Source: Sphagnum magellanicum
Taxonomy: Eukaryota > Streptophyta > Sphagnopsida > Sphagnales > Sphagnaceae
Assembly (NCBI GenBank): GCA_021904315.1
Contig: MU273446.1
Coordinates: 62,001 to 126,000, forward strand
DNA length: 64,000 nt
Direction: 5' to 3'
Shown here: piece by piece, positions 21,201 to 30,940 of the stretch
How the letters are laid out: each line of letters opens with the position of its first letter
How positions within the stretch are numbered: the stretch's first letter is position 1
Notes under the pieces: generated by a model
Seen by the model: the letters and a program-made list of their open reading frames with translations, nothing else
What the model was told of the DNA's origin: nothing
Databases searched by the model: none
Made by a program: the position numbers and the translations under genes

Positions 21201-22319
21201 ATCAAATGCCCTCACAATGCACTCATTCATATTGAATTGCACTTTGCACCCATTTGACAAGATTTTGCTCACCGAAAGCAAGTTGGCATGCAATTTTGGC
21301 ACATGGAGCACGTCCTTGATTCTGATCCTCCTGGTTTGCCCTTTCACCATCACTTCCACAAGGATGGATCCTATTCCAATTGCCTCAACAATGCTATCAT
21401 CACCCATATGCACGTTACGTGTTGGAATTACCTCATACATGTCAAATGCGGCTTTATGAGGGGTCATATGCTTCGTTGCTCCTGAGTCCATGATCCACTT
21501 GCATATGGCCTTGCAATGATCTCCATCCTTTGTTGCAAAGGCATAGTCATTATCATCCTTGGCCTTGTTGGCATTCTCCTTCTCCTTGTTATTCTTGGCC
21601 TTGAAGCAAAATCGTGCAATGTGGCCTGGTTTGCCACAATAGTAGCATGTCTTGGTGTCTTTGCGGGTAGATGTGGTCCCTCCTCTTCCTTGCATTGACA
21701 CCATGGCCGCATCATCACCTTGGGGCTCCTTCTCCTTCCTCTTGGAAACTTCATGCATCAATCTCGCGGTCACAAATTCCATGGTGAGGTCCTTCATGGG
21801 CAAGGTCTCCAAGGCGGTGATCAGGTACTCGTAGGAGGGTGGCAAGCTCTCAAGCAATGTCATCACAACATCTTCATCTCTCACGGGCACCTCCAAGCAA
21901 GCGAGTTGATCAGCAAGTGCTTTTACCTTGTTAATGTGATCTAGTAGGTCCTCTCCCTCTTGCATCTTACATGTGAAGAACTTGCGGCGAATGAAGAGGA
22001 TGTTGGACAAGCTCCTCGTCTCGTGGATGTTACAAAGTGTCCTCCATGCCTCCACTGGTCCCTTGCACCTCTTGATGTGGTGAAGTTGACTATCCACCAA
22101 GTTGATGGCAATGGTGGACATGGCCTTCTTTGCGCGCCGTTGGTACTCCTTGATGACTTTGGGGTCTGAATTGGATGGTGGAGCCTCCTCAGACCCGTCC
22201 ACAATCTCCCAAAGGTCCATGGAGGCCAACACCATCTCCATCTTGAACTTCCAGAGGTTGAAGTTCTCCCCATTGAACTTGTCAATGACTCTAGTGCTCT
22301 CTCCCTCAAAGGATGCCAT
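18261..22319 (-). CDS. Copia-B2 gag-pol polyprotein, intact
   Basis: A single 1352-codon frame encoding everything needed for copia replication in virus-like particles. The start chosen is MASFEGEST at 22319, shared with B1 gag; an upstream in-frame Met 10 codons earlier is possible. Domains: UBN2-like gag 1-195; zinc knuckle C225, C228, H233, C238; aspartic protease DSG 278-280; GAG-pre-integrase zinc site H416, H421, C451, C454; integrase D482, D545, E581; RT about 860-1100 with D930 and YVDD 1015-1018; RNase H D1187, E1228, D1264. All catalytic positions are present. The frame ends at 18261, 31 bases inside the 3' LTR. Processing into separate proteins by its own protease is inferred from the family. 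The lineage within copia (Tork/TAR-like by feel) is not settled. Confidence 0.96.
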   Translation of the reverse strand: MASFEGESTRVIDKFNGENFNLWKFKMEMVLASMDLWEIVDGSEEAPPSNSDPKVIKEYQRRAKKAMSTIAINLVDSQLHHIKRCKGPVEAWRTLCNIHETRSLSNILFIRRKFFTCKMQEGEDLLDHINKVKALADQLACLEVPVRDEDVVMTLLESLPPSYEYLITALETLPMKDLTMEFVTARLMHEVSKRKEKEPQGDDAAMVSMQGRGGTTSTRKDTKTCYYCGKPGHIARFCFKAKNNKEKENANKAKDDNDYAFATKDGDHCKAICKWIMDSGATKHMTPHKAAFDMYEVIPTRNVHMGDDSIVEAIGIGSILVEVMVKGQTRRIRIKDVLHVPKLHANLLSVSKILSNGCKVQFNMNECIVRAFDGEMIAIALREGNLYQMTFTKVCERHVANVAQTSTIDGALELWHRRLGHLNIKGVHALQNMVSGMNLGNMPCPTSSFVCEGCIEGKQHCKPFPSDGGMRATKPLEIVHSDVCGPMRTTSLGGARYFVTYIDDFSRKVWVYLLRSKGECLEKFKEFKALVETQSGHKIKVFRSDNGGEYISKGFQGFLKEHGIEKQTSTPYRPQQNGVAERANRTLVEMARSMLHAQNLKKSLWAEAVANAAYTRNRCPSRALPSITPEEAWSGRKPCISHMRVFGCIAYAMVPDEKRGKFDAKSTKCLFLGYCEGTKAYRLMCVQSKKIIKCRDVEFMEDSTSVGNDLEMHPSGRNQTPNVVIVDTSSKSPCVYDDELTSDFKEYPSNQEAPPTLGRSSTPSSPSKDVSTNGEQEGQTLEERRYPLRERRPLGEWWKNHILPQQDVEHANVACIDDPLNLCDAMHSEDASKWEAAMQEEYASLMANGTWELVPLPKDRKSVGCKWVFRTKRDASGHVVRHKARLVAKGYSQVEGVDFNETFAPVAKFTTIRCMLAIGSAMDLEIHQMDVKTAFLNGELEEDIYMDQPQGFVQEGKEQLVCKLKKSLYGLKQSPRAWYQRIDMFFTHECFSRSQADHSLYVKQTGEYLLIVIIYVDDLIILASNVNILKWLKSRLEDEFEMSDLGELHYCLGVEFERDRANHTITMSQRKYIEEVLKRFNMEECKPIATPLDVNSKLLKLTEQEFQSVQEEMQGIPYKAAVGSLMYAMVGTRPDLAFPVSMVSQFMSRAGPSHWMAVKRIMRYLKGTLELKLCLGGKDVSLKGYCDADWGGDANERRSTTGYVFFVGVGAISWNCKRQPTIALSTTEAEYMATSQCTKEAIWLRKLMADVGLVQVGATTIMCDNQGCIALAKNPTHHSRTKHIDIQHHFIREKLESGEIGLKYCPTQDMVADVLTKALAKERHQNLTRSMGLGVLDYLQSGSVEDYDVDET
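18292..18303 (-). other. Polypurine tract of B2, inside the reading frame
   Basis: Minus strand reads GCAAAGTGGGAG directly before the LTR. It is translated as part of LQSGSV at the end of the polyprotein. Confidence 0.8.
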
Positions 22320-22507
22320 TTTGCACTCAAATCCGACCTCTCTACTCACTTATGTGCTCAACCAGATGCTAAATAGTGCCTAATGACACTCTTACATGCA
22401 ATTTGCCTCAATGCACTCTCATAAACACACTTCAGCCCCTAGATGGCTCAATTGTGCACTAGTGCACCTCCAATCACAAATGAGCCCTTAATGGCTCCCA
22501 CTTGCAT

Positions 22508-22655
22508 CAATGCCTCCTTACACACTCAGAATGCACTCAACCAACTGAAATCAAGTGCTCTCCTTACACACTCAAAATGCACTCAACCAACTCAAATGAA
22601 GAGCTTTCCTTACACACTCAGAATGCACTTATCCAACTCAAATCAAGTGCTCTAT
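22508..22655 (-). repeat. Leader minisatellite, about 45 bp x 3 (B2)
   Basis: Three units of acactcagaatgcactcaac type. Same repeat as the five units of B1 at 7746-7970. The possible reading frame through B1's units is closed by stops here. Confidence 0.85.
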
Positions 22656-22908
22656 GAATCAAATGTGCACAAATACACCTTAGTAACTCAATCAAGACTT
22701 ACAATGCTGGTTTGCACATCCAATGCTTCGAAACACCTCCAAATAGCACCAATCCAGGACTTGTGCACCTCCCAACTCCAAATGGCCTTCAAAATCGCCT
22801 CCAAGAACCTTCTAGAAGTGAAAACTTGCACCTCCAACAAATACGAAACCTCAAGATCTCTCTCAATGCACACAAGCAATCAAACCTCTAATGATGCAAC
22901 TCACATGA

Positions 22909-22922
22909 GTGGGCCCATAACC
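22909..22922 (-). other. Primer binding site, half-tRNA iMet type (B2)
   Basis: gtgggcccataacc on the + strand, abutting the 5' LTR at 22923. Exact half-tRNA type site. Confidence 0.88.
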
Positions 22923-23247
22923 TGTTGAAACAATAGGATCAGAGGAGAGATTGCACATTCAAAGCACATAGATCACACAAGTATGTGAACAATGCTTGGA
23001 GTGAGATATCCAACTCTCCTCCAACCTTGCTCTTTATTCCCTTCCCTGTACCACCACATTGACAAACCATATGGGATAAATATCTCTCTCCCTCCTTATT
23101 CTAACATGTTGGTGGTACTAGCATAAATCAAATCCACCTATGTCTTTGATTACTTGCAACACTAATCTATCACATAGTTTCTACCAGATTGTTTCTAATA
23201 TCTCTAACACTATTAACTATGTCTCATCTACATCATAATCTTCAACA
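22923..23247 (-). repeat. Copia-B2 5' LTR (325 bp)
   Basis: Appears identical to 17967-18291 in a base-by-base reading. On the minus strand it contains an AATAAA motif. Confidence 0.96.
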
Positions 23248-23371
23248 GAAGTTTGATTTAAAATTCTCCAATGAAACACATGGTGGCAGATGTCCTTACC
23301 AAGGCATTATCCAAAAAATGACATCATAAGTTGATAAACACGTTCGGATTAGAAACTTCATAAAGTGGGAG
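23248..23371 (+). pseudogene. Copia-A0 pol C-terminus and PPT
   Basis: Remainder of A0 RNase H after B2, encoding sequence equivalent to EEMVADVLTKALPKE with mutations (MKHMVADVLTKALSKK). It then runs through cgttcggattagaaacttc and the PPT aaagtgggag into the LTR. Confidence 0.85.
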
Positions 23372-23834
23372 TGTTAGAAATACTATTCATTTCTAATTCC
23401 CAATGTTGATGAATTTGAGCATTCATCAAAAGGATGAATTGTATTCACATCCTTGTAGTAGTTAAGTTAGGGTTTAGAAGTGAAAACTACTTAGTGCTTC
23501 GCAGGGGCTAAGGTTAGGGTTTGGTGACGGCTAGGGCTAGGTGGTGGCTAGGGTTAGGGTTCAGTGGTGGCTAGGTTAGGGTTAAGTGGCAGCTACTTTA
23601 AGGTTAGGAGATAGTATATAATGGAGTGGTTTTGAGTTGTCTTTCATTATCTCCTTTCATGGTTTTGAGTGCATGTAGAACCTTCAAGCCTTGTTAGAAG
23701 TTACAAGCCATAGTTTTGTGATTATAACATTTGAAGCATACAACCTTTGTGATTTCTTGTTAGTTAATACAATTGTTCCATTTCATGAACCTTGAGTGTT
23801 TTAATTTTTGTTTATTTTCAAATTGTTTCCAATA
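23372..23834 (+). repeat. Copia-A0 3' LTR (463 bp)
   Basis: TGTTAGAAATACTATTC to TTTCCAATA. Diverged from the 5' LTR (4731-5169) in the array and by substitutions, as expected for the oldest member of the nest. Confidence 0.93.
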
Positions 23835-26800
23835 AATTATAATCAATACACTTAAATGCATGGAAATTTTTTCAATTACCTAGTTATCCTTGATTTGAAA
23901 CCCTTTACTTTTATGCAAAATCCTTGACATGGAGAAACCACCTCGGCTTTTCTTATACAATTTGAAGGAATGTATTGACTTATAGAGGAAATGGTAAATG
24001 GATCAATGTACAAGAGCTCTTGGAAATTGGATGCCATTACATACATGTTCATGGGCATGAAATGTACAAACATTTGTGCAAGCCAAAATTGCTTAAACCT
24101 TGGTTACCTTTTTTGGTAAGGGCAACCTATAAGCTCCAGGCTCCTTTCAATCATGAACATCATGCCAATTACAATATGTTATTTTGCACATCCAACTAAT
24201 CCAAAAGCACCTTCAATATGCAATGATCCATTTTACACTTATCATATAAAGTTGATATTTTCAGAGCAAATATCCTAGTAACACTGCACATCATGTCCTT
24301 CCTGTGGTTCTTCATCATACATGTGGAAAAGTGCATATGAACAACAAAATTTCAATATGAATGTCAAGGGTCTGAAAGCAAATCCAAGTTCCACATCCAT
24401 ATTTAATATATTTTTAATTTATTTGCTACATGAGATTCAATTAATTGTGTTACAAGAAAATATTCATAGAATAAATCTTTAACTTTATCCAAAACAATAT
24501 TATGTGAATTGCAACCCCCATCAAAACAAAAGCAAAGTAAAATCTTGAAAAACTAAAAAGGGCACAATTTCATGCCATGTACAAGTCCTCATCCCAAGCT
24601 GCATGGGTTCCTTTATATGGCCAAGTCAGGCATTGGCACCTTGGCACTTCGTTGTTGCTATAGAGTAATGTTTATAACTTTACTACCTCCAACAAAGTTT
24701 GGATGTGATATGTTGATATAATCCATCTACCAAGAATAGACCCATTCACACCATGTCAAACTACCATTTTGGAAGTAGATAGATGATGGGCAATAATGAC
24801 CAGCTCCAATTCAAATAATCTTGAAAATTACCATCTATAATTTCATACTAAGGATGTCCATGTTGGATTGTTTTATAATTCTAAAATGCTAGGGCCACAT
24901 TTGACAATATCTGAAGATATGACAAAGTGATCAAGGCAATTTACCATTGTAGCATCTCAAATTTGTTTCTCAAGCGGTGCTAGCATGGCAATGGTGTATT
25001 GAGTCACAAATTTAATAAGCCATCAGGGGTTAGACATACATTACCTCCATTTCAATGAGATGGCTATTCATTGTTTTTGTCGTAACCCCACTTTGAGGGA
25101 AGTGTGAGGTCGCCACTCACACTCCCGAAAATGGGACTTGGGAGTCCTCCAAGACTCCCAAAAATTCAAAGCGTGATTGCAAGGGTCAAAACACTTTGCA
25201 TTGAGGCGTTATTTATACCATTGGAAAAGGTCTTGAAGTATAGATGTCCAAAATGGCCTCGCATGAGCCATTTGGACATATGTAGCACAAGTTATGGTCG
25301 AAAGAAGGGTTGGGAGTCAAACTGGCAATTTGACTCTCGACCACTAAAAGTCAGGAATCGACTCGATTTTGGTGCGTGCAGGGGGAGTGCAACACACCAT
25401 TAGAAAGCTCTTAAGGAGAGCTACAACTTTGGTTCAGACCTCATCCCAATCCGAATTTAGGGCGAGAAGTTATGAGCGTCCAAAATCCCACAAGTCCAAA
25501 CCGGGACAGTTATAGGACTCCACTTTGGGAATCCTAGGAAAAAAAGCCATTTGGATGTAAGTGCGATAGAGAGCTGCAGAGAATACTATATGGGGGAAGG
25601 TGGTGGCTTCCCCTGAGTTCGGGCCGTGATGAATCAAGTGAGTCCAAGGTAGCTCGTGGCTTGTCCCAACACCAAAAGGGTGCAGAATGAGTTTTAACCA
25701 ATTTGTTGGTTAGATTTGGATGCAGGATTGTATAATTGTGTAAGCTTGTCCCTCTTCCTAGTCTATCCCGGAGCTTTCAACACGCCCCTTTCACCCCCTT
25801 TAGTGCTGGAAGCTGGGAGTGTGCTTTAGTCCCAAAAAATCCGCAATCTGAGTGACTTAGCCCCAACTTGGGGCTAACTTGGGACTTGGGAGCACATTAA
25901 TTTTTGTAGGAGCCAAACCCTCTAGTAAGAAACTTGCCACCACTTCCTTAATGCGCCTCTACAAATGTGGAAAGCATTTTAACTCATGTGTTTCACACCT
26001 ATGTGATATTTGCAAAATGAAGCATCACTTAACTTATGGGGATTGCCTGATTTAAATTGATTTTTTTCTGATATTTATCATGTATGTGAGTGTAGAATCA
26101 TTACATGTGAATAAAATCCAAGAGTTGTAGATGAGGACATGGTTCCACACCAAACAGTTCAAGGAAAAATTACCATGTGTTTCTTTTTGCAAACTGTGTT
26201 AACATTCCTTTACATGTACTATTCAAAAAAATGTATGGATGTAGAGAGGCTCACCACTACAACTCTCACCATTTCAAATAGAAAATGCACTAATCATATA
26301 CAAGGTTGTAGATTTACACAACATGTTTTATGTTCAGAAATGTGCTCATAACATTTCTTTTACAAAAGTTTCTGTCCAAAACATAATAGAAAATATACCT
26401 TCAAGCTCCTAACAAAAATTGCTTGAAAGATGTAATGAATGTGTGTTAAATTATGACCAAAAGAAAATATGTTATTTCTACGAGCAAAAAACCTTGCTCA
26501 ACAATTCCATTTGGATTCCAACTCAATTTTAAATGAATTTGAAGGATAATTGCACCAATAAGTCAAGACAGAGAAATAATTTTGTGTTCAAATCTTATAA
26601 CATTTTACTATGTTTTTATTCCTTTTTGCAAGCGACCCACTGCAGCTACAACCTCCACTATGATTAAATCTTTGCAAAACTAGTATCGTGTTCAAATGTC
26701 AGGCAAAAATCAAAGCAAAAAAATTAGAGCAAGAACTTCCCTTACTGAACCATAGAGAAAATGAGACATACATTAACAAGTGCCCTTGTAAGAGGAATAA

Positions 26801-26864
26801 CATAGTTAGGATTGAAATGTGTACCATCAAGCTTGAATTCGTCCCTAAGTTCACCTGCAATTAG
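23835..26864. repeat. Segmental duplication copy A, second part
   Basis: Continues the match to copy B (61931-64000 aligns to about 23835-26728), apart from solo LTR 25078-25899. AT-rich. I see no conserved protein frame, RNA gene or transposon motif. Its right end is cut by the gypsy-D LTR at 26865. Confidence 0.92.
25078..25899 (+). mobile_element. Solo LTR of gypsy-D (822 bp)
   Basis: Starts TGTCGTAACCCCACTTTGAGG and ends GAGCACATTA, the position of the family end GAGCGTGTCA. Flanks are gtttt (25073-25077) and atttt (25900-25904), one mismatch. Copy B has the uninterrupted site near 63180. TATA-like actatatggggg near 25595. Carries the shared palindrome at about 25311-25340. Confidence 0.93.
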
Positions 26865-27686
26865 TGACACGCTCCTAAGTCCCAAATTAGCCCCAAGTTG
26901 GGGCTAGGTCACTCAAATTGCGAAATTTCTGGGACTCGGGGCACACTCCCAGCTTCCAGCATTGAAGGGGGTGAGAGGGGCGTGCTAAAAGCTCCGGGAT
27001 AGACTAAGAAGAAGGACAAGCTTACTCAATTATACGGTCCTGCATCCAAATCCAACCAACAAATTGGTTAGAACTCATTCTGCACCCTTTTGGTGTTGGG
27101 ACAAGCCACGAGCTACCTTGGACTCACTTGACTCACCACGGCCCGGACTCGGGGGAAGCCACCACTTTCCCCCATATAGTATTCTCTGCAGCTTTCCGTC
27201 GCACTTGCATCCAAATGGTTCTTTTTCTCGGGACTCCCAAAGTGGAGTCCCGAAACTGTCTCGGTTTAGATTCGTGGGATTTTGGACGCTCATAACTTTT
27301 CGCCCCGACCTCAGATCGGGACGAGGTCTAAATCAAAGTTATAGCTCTCTTCAAGAGCTTTTCAATGGTGTGTTGCACTCACCTTGCACGCACCAGAATC
27401 GAGTCGATTCCCGACTTTTAGTGGTCAAAAGTCAAACTGCCAGTTTGACTCCTCGCCCTTCTTTCGACCATAACTTGTGCGGCAAATGTTCAAATGGATT
27501 ATGCGAGGCCATTTTGGACATCTACACTTCAAGACCTTTCCAACGGTATAAAAAACGCATGAATGAAAGGTCTTTTGGCCCCTGTAATCACGCTCTGAAT
27601 TTTTGGGAGTCCCGGAGGACTCCCAAGTCCCATTTTCGGGAGTGTCAATGGCGACCTCACAATTCCCTCAAAGTGGGGTTGCGACA
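26865..27686 (-). mobile_element. Gypsy-D LTR, minus strand (822 bp)
   Basis: TGACACGCTCC to GGGGTTGCGACA. Flanks attag and tccca do not match, so one flank has been replaced by the partial LTR that follows. A long open frame across it (27064-27744) is an LTR artefact. Confidence 0.88.
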
Positions 27687-27905
27687 TCCCAAGTTCCTAG
27701 TTAGACTTAAGTTGTGTTTAAGTTACTCAACAATGGAAATGTGAGGAACTCAAGACACGCTCCCAGCTCTTATCACTAGAAGGGTAGAGGGGCGTGTTGA
27801 AGCTTCGAAATGGGATTAGGAAGAGTGACAAGCTTTACTTACTTACTCAAACTTGCATCAAACTAACCAACAAGTTGGTTAGTTCACTTTCTAGAGCACC
27901 TTTGG
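27687..27905 (-). repeat. Truncated gypsy LTR fragment (D-like)
   Basis: About 219 bp of a minus-strand LTR missing its first bases (tcccaagttcctagttag). It contains gggtagaggggcgtgttg and the ggttagttcac block. Cut by the next LTR at 27906. Confidence 0.75.
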
Positions 27906-28370
27906 TGTCACAACCCCACTCTGGGGCTAAGTGTGAGAATGCAACTCACACTCCCAAAAGTGGGAAAATGAAGTCCTCCAAGACTTCTGAAAACTCAAAA
28001 GACGATTTGAGGGGTCAAATATCCTTGCCTTGGTGTGTTCTTTATAACAATGGAAAGGTCTTGAAGAGTAGATGCCCAAAATGGCCTTGCATGGGCCATT
28101 TGGACATTTGCAGCCCAAGTTATGGGCAAAACAAAGGCCGGGAGTCAAACTGCCAGTTTGACTCCCAACCACTAAAAGTTGGGAATCGACCTCTTCCTGA
28201 CGTCATCTCAAGGAGTGCGACACGGCATTGGAAAGCTATGACTTTGGTTCAAACTTTGTTCCAATCCGAGTTCGGGGCAAGGAGCTACGAACGTCCACAG
28301 TCCCGGGACTCCAACCCGGGACAGTTTCGGGACTCTAATTTGGGAGTCCTGGGAAAAAGAGCCATTTGGA
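27906..28370 (+). repeat. Truncated gypsy-E LTR, plus strand
   Basis: TGTCACAACCCCACTCTGGGG start. Perfect palindrome around 28140. Breaks off after ccatttggatgtacc at 28370, where minus-strand gypsy leader begins, forming a head-to-head joint. Confidence 0.85.
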
Positions 28371-28503
28371 TGTACCCGATGGGGGCTACTAGGTCTTCGA
28401 CGGGTTCCTCGGACCTAGTTTCGGGAGCTTGCTTCCGGTTCTTCTTGGGTGCCATCCCAATGTCCCAAGGGTGGATCGAGCTCACCAGAGCTCTAATACC
28501 ACG
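28371..28503 (-). pseudogene. Gypsy-E leader and gag N-terminus (minus)
   Basis: The minus strand reads from the LTR end: a tRNA-Met 3'-end site (tggtattagagctctgg, about 28484-28500), then a start ATGGCACCCAAGAAGAACCGG with MAPKKNRK, as in G, H and J. Only about 25 codons remain before the joint at 28371. Confidence 0.8.
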
Positions 28504-29322
28504 TGACGCACTCCCAAGTTCCTTGTTGAACCCACTTGAAGGTCCAACTATGTAAAGTTGCAGAACGTTGGGACTTGAGGGGGCGTTTACGACTTCCAGC
28601 ATTAAAAGGGGGTAGAGGGGCGTGCTAGAAGTCCCGGGATTAGACTACAAAGAGGGACTAGATTGTCAAGCTTGAATCTGCATCCAAAACTAACCACAAA
28701 AGGGTTAGTTAGCATTCGGGAACACCCTTGGGTGTTGGGACAAGCCACGGGCACTTTTACACACAAGACTCACCATGGCCCGGACTTGGGGGAAGCCACC
28801 ACCTTCCCCCATATAGTATACTCTACAACTCTCTACCGAGGCTACATCCAAATGGCTCTTTTTCCCGGGACTCCCAAGTTGGAGTCCCGAAACTGTCCTG
28901 GGTTAGAGTCCTGGGACTTTGGACGGTCATAGTTCTTCGCCCCGAACTCGAATCGAGACGAGGTCTCAACCAAAGTTGTAGCTCATCGAGAGCTTTTCAA
29001 CGCTGTGTTGCACTCCTTGAAGCAACGTCAGGTTGATGTCGATTCTCAACTTTTAATGGTCGGTAGTCAAACTGGCAGTTTGACTCGCGGCCCTTCTTTT
29101 GCCCATAACTTGGGCTGCAAATGTCCAAATGGGCAATGCAAGGCCATTTTGGACATCTACGCTTCAAGAGCTTTGCATTGATATAAAGAACGCACCAAGG
29201 CAAGGAGATTTGATGCCTCAAATTATCTTCTGAGTTTTTGAGAGTCCTGGAGGACTCCATTTTCCCACTTTTGGGAGTGTGAGTTACCTTCTCACACTTA
29301 GCCCCAAAGTGGGGTTGCGATA
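28504..29322 (-). repeat. Gypsy-E LTR, minus strand (819 bp)
   Basis: TGACGCACTCCC to GGGGTTGCGATA. Its end nearest the primer site has the family-E sequence ttgttgaacccacttgaagg, which differs from D. It is the 5' LTR of the truncated element at 28371-28503. Confidence 0.88.
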
Positions 29323-30940
29323 GACTTGGTTCCATTTTGAATGTTTTGCTTCATTTCCCTGGCAAATTTGTCTTGATAGCTCGTTAATCGAACTTCCTTT
29401 TGAAGTTTTGTTTCTCCCACATACACCACTTTAAGTTGGTGCTTTCGACTTAATGCATCGGGCACCACGTTTTCCTTCCCGGGCTTGTGTCGAATGTCTA
29501 CATTGAATAAAGCCAATGTGTCTTGCCATCTCATTTGTTTTGAAAACAATTTGGGTTAAATAGCAAAGTACTTCAAGGTCACATTGTCGATTCACACCAC
29601 CACATCTTTGGAACCTATGTAATGGCCCCAAGTCGACAATGTATGATTGCCCACATTTCCTTCTCATGTGTTGGCCACTTTCATTTTGTTTCGCTCAACT
29701 TCTTGCTCTCAAATGTCACCAGTCTTCCTTCTTACACTAGGACTCTTCCAATTACAAAGTCGAAAGCATCGGAGTGGATCTCAAAATCCTTGTTGAAGTC
29801 GGGTAACTTTAACATTGACGCTTTTACCAAAATGCCTTTCAAGGTCTCAAAGACCTCGTCACGTGCTCCATTCCATTTATAAGTTCTTGCGAACTTTTTC
29901 AAGAGGTTTGTCAAAGGTGCGGCCATCTTTACAAAATTCTTAATGAACTTTCGATAATAGAAGGCTAATCCTAAAAAGGATCTTAAGGTGGAAATCGACG
30001 TATGTAGTTCCCAATCCAAAATTGCGTTCACTTTGTGATCGTCCATCTTCAAACCTTCTTGAGTGATCTTATGTCCAAGGAAGTCCACTTTCATCACCCT
30101 AAATTCGCATTTCTCGAACTTGGCATACAACTTATTTTCCCTCAATCTTTGGAACACCTTCCAGAGGTACTCCACATGTTCTTCCAAGGAGCTACTATAG
30201 ATCAAAATGTTGTCTATGTAGACGACGACGACAAAGTCATCAAATCATTCCTAAGAAATGTTATTCATGAGAGTGCAAAATGTGGCGGGTGCGTTGGTGA
30301 GCCCACAAGGCATCACCAAGAATTTGTATGAGCCATACCTTGTGTGACAAACAGTCTTTTATTCATCCCCTTTCGCAACTCGAATTTGGTAACACCCCAA
30401 ACATAAGTCGATCCTACTAAACACTTTAACTCCCAAGAATCGATCAAAAAGATCATCAATCTGAAGTAATGGGTATTGATTTTTCACCGTCACCTTGTTG
30501 AAGGCTCTATAATCCACACACATCCTCAACGTCCCATCTTTCTTATGAACAAAAAGGACGGGTGCCCTATATGGCGATTTGTTAAGTTTAATGTATCCTT
30601 TGGTGAGGAGTTCTTCGAGTTAAACTTTATGTTCTTTCAACTCCTCATGGTTCATTCGATATGGGGCTTTAGCGAGAGGTGCCATTCCCGGCATCATTTC
30701 AATCGCATGATTAACTCATTTTCTTAAGGACAAGTCTTTGAGCAACTCTTCGGGCATCACATTCGGGAACTCATCCAAGACTTGCTTAATGCAATTTGGG
30801 GAAGTCATCAAGTTGACGACTTCCTTAGGCTCATACTCATCCAACGCCTGCATCACACATAATATGCCGTAATTTCCCATGCATTTTCTTTCCTAGGTTT
30901 TTCCTAGCATAAAGTCGATGATTGGTCCACCCACACAAGG
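29323..30940 (-). pseudogene. Gypsy chromovirus pol fragment (RT-RNase H)
   Basis: Minus-strand piece corresponding to H from about 48630 to 50190. It runs from the protease-RT linker (equivalent of [12 protein letters not shown]) through RT finger and palm to RNase H and the start of integrase. Visible pieces include [99 protein letters not shown]. The YIDD region is disrupted near 30215-30250, with stops and frameshifts throughout. It has no LTR of its own; it is the target into which other elements went. Confidence 0.88.

Larger units (their letters stand above)
17967..23247 (-). mobile_element. Copia-B2, apparently intact Ty1/copia retrotransposon
   Basis: 5281 bp, minus strand, inside A0 RNase H. 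LTRs 17967-18291 and 22923-23247 are both 325 bp, and I found no difference between them by eye. Perfect target duplication gaagt (17962-17966 and 23248-23252). It has a primer site, leader, one unbroken gag-pol frame with all expected motifs, and a PPT. This is the youngest insertion in the window and the only candidate for autonomous activity. Confidence 0.97.
4731..23834 (+). mobile_element. Copia-A0, host of the copia nest
   Basis: 5' LTR 4731-5169 and 3' LTR 23372-23834 bracket leader, gag and RNase H remnants, split by A2 (6576-17519) and B2 (17967-23247). Copy B has the empty site near 61930 (ggagataaattataatc). Flanks read aaatt on the left and, after the final LTR bases, aatt on the right, so the duplication is 4-5 bp with possible loss of one base. 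Most of pol between gag and RNase H is missing. This is the oldest member of the nest. Confidence 0.9.

Noticed and set aside
22319..22349. Upstream Met (MSREVGFECK) as the B2 gag-pol start
   Set aside because: The shared start MASFEGEST aligns with B1 gag, where the upstream codons are leader. The longer form cannot be excluded.
26865..27686. Calling this a clean solo LTR
   Set aside because: Flanks attag and tccca do not match, and a truncated LTR abuts it, so the insertion event cannot be reconstructed.
27064..28555. Long open frames of 226 and 253 codons
   Set aside because: They lie within gypsy-D/E LTRs and cross LTR borders. The same LTRs elsewhere are closed in this frame.
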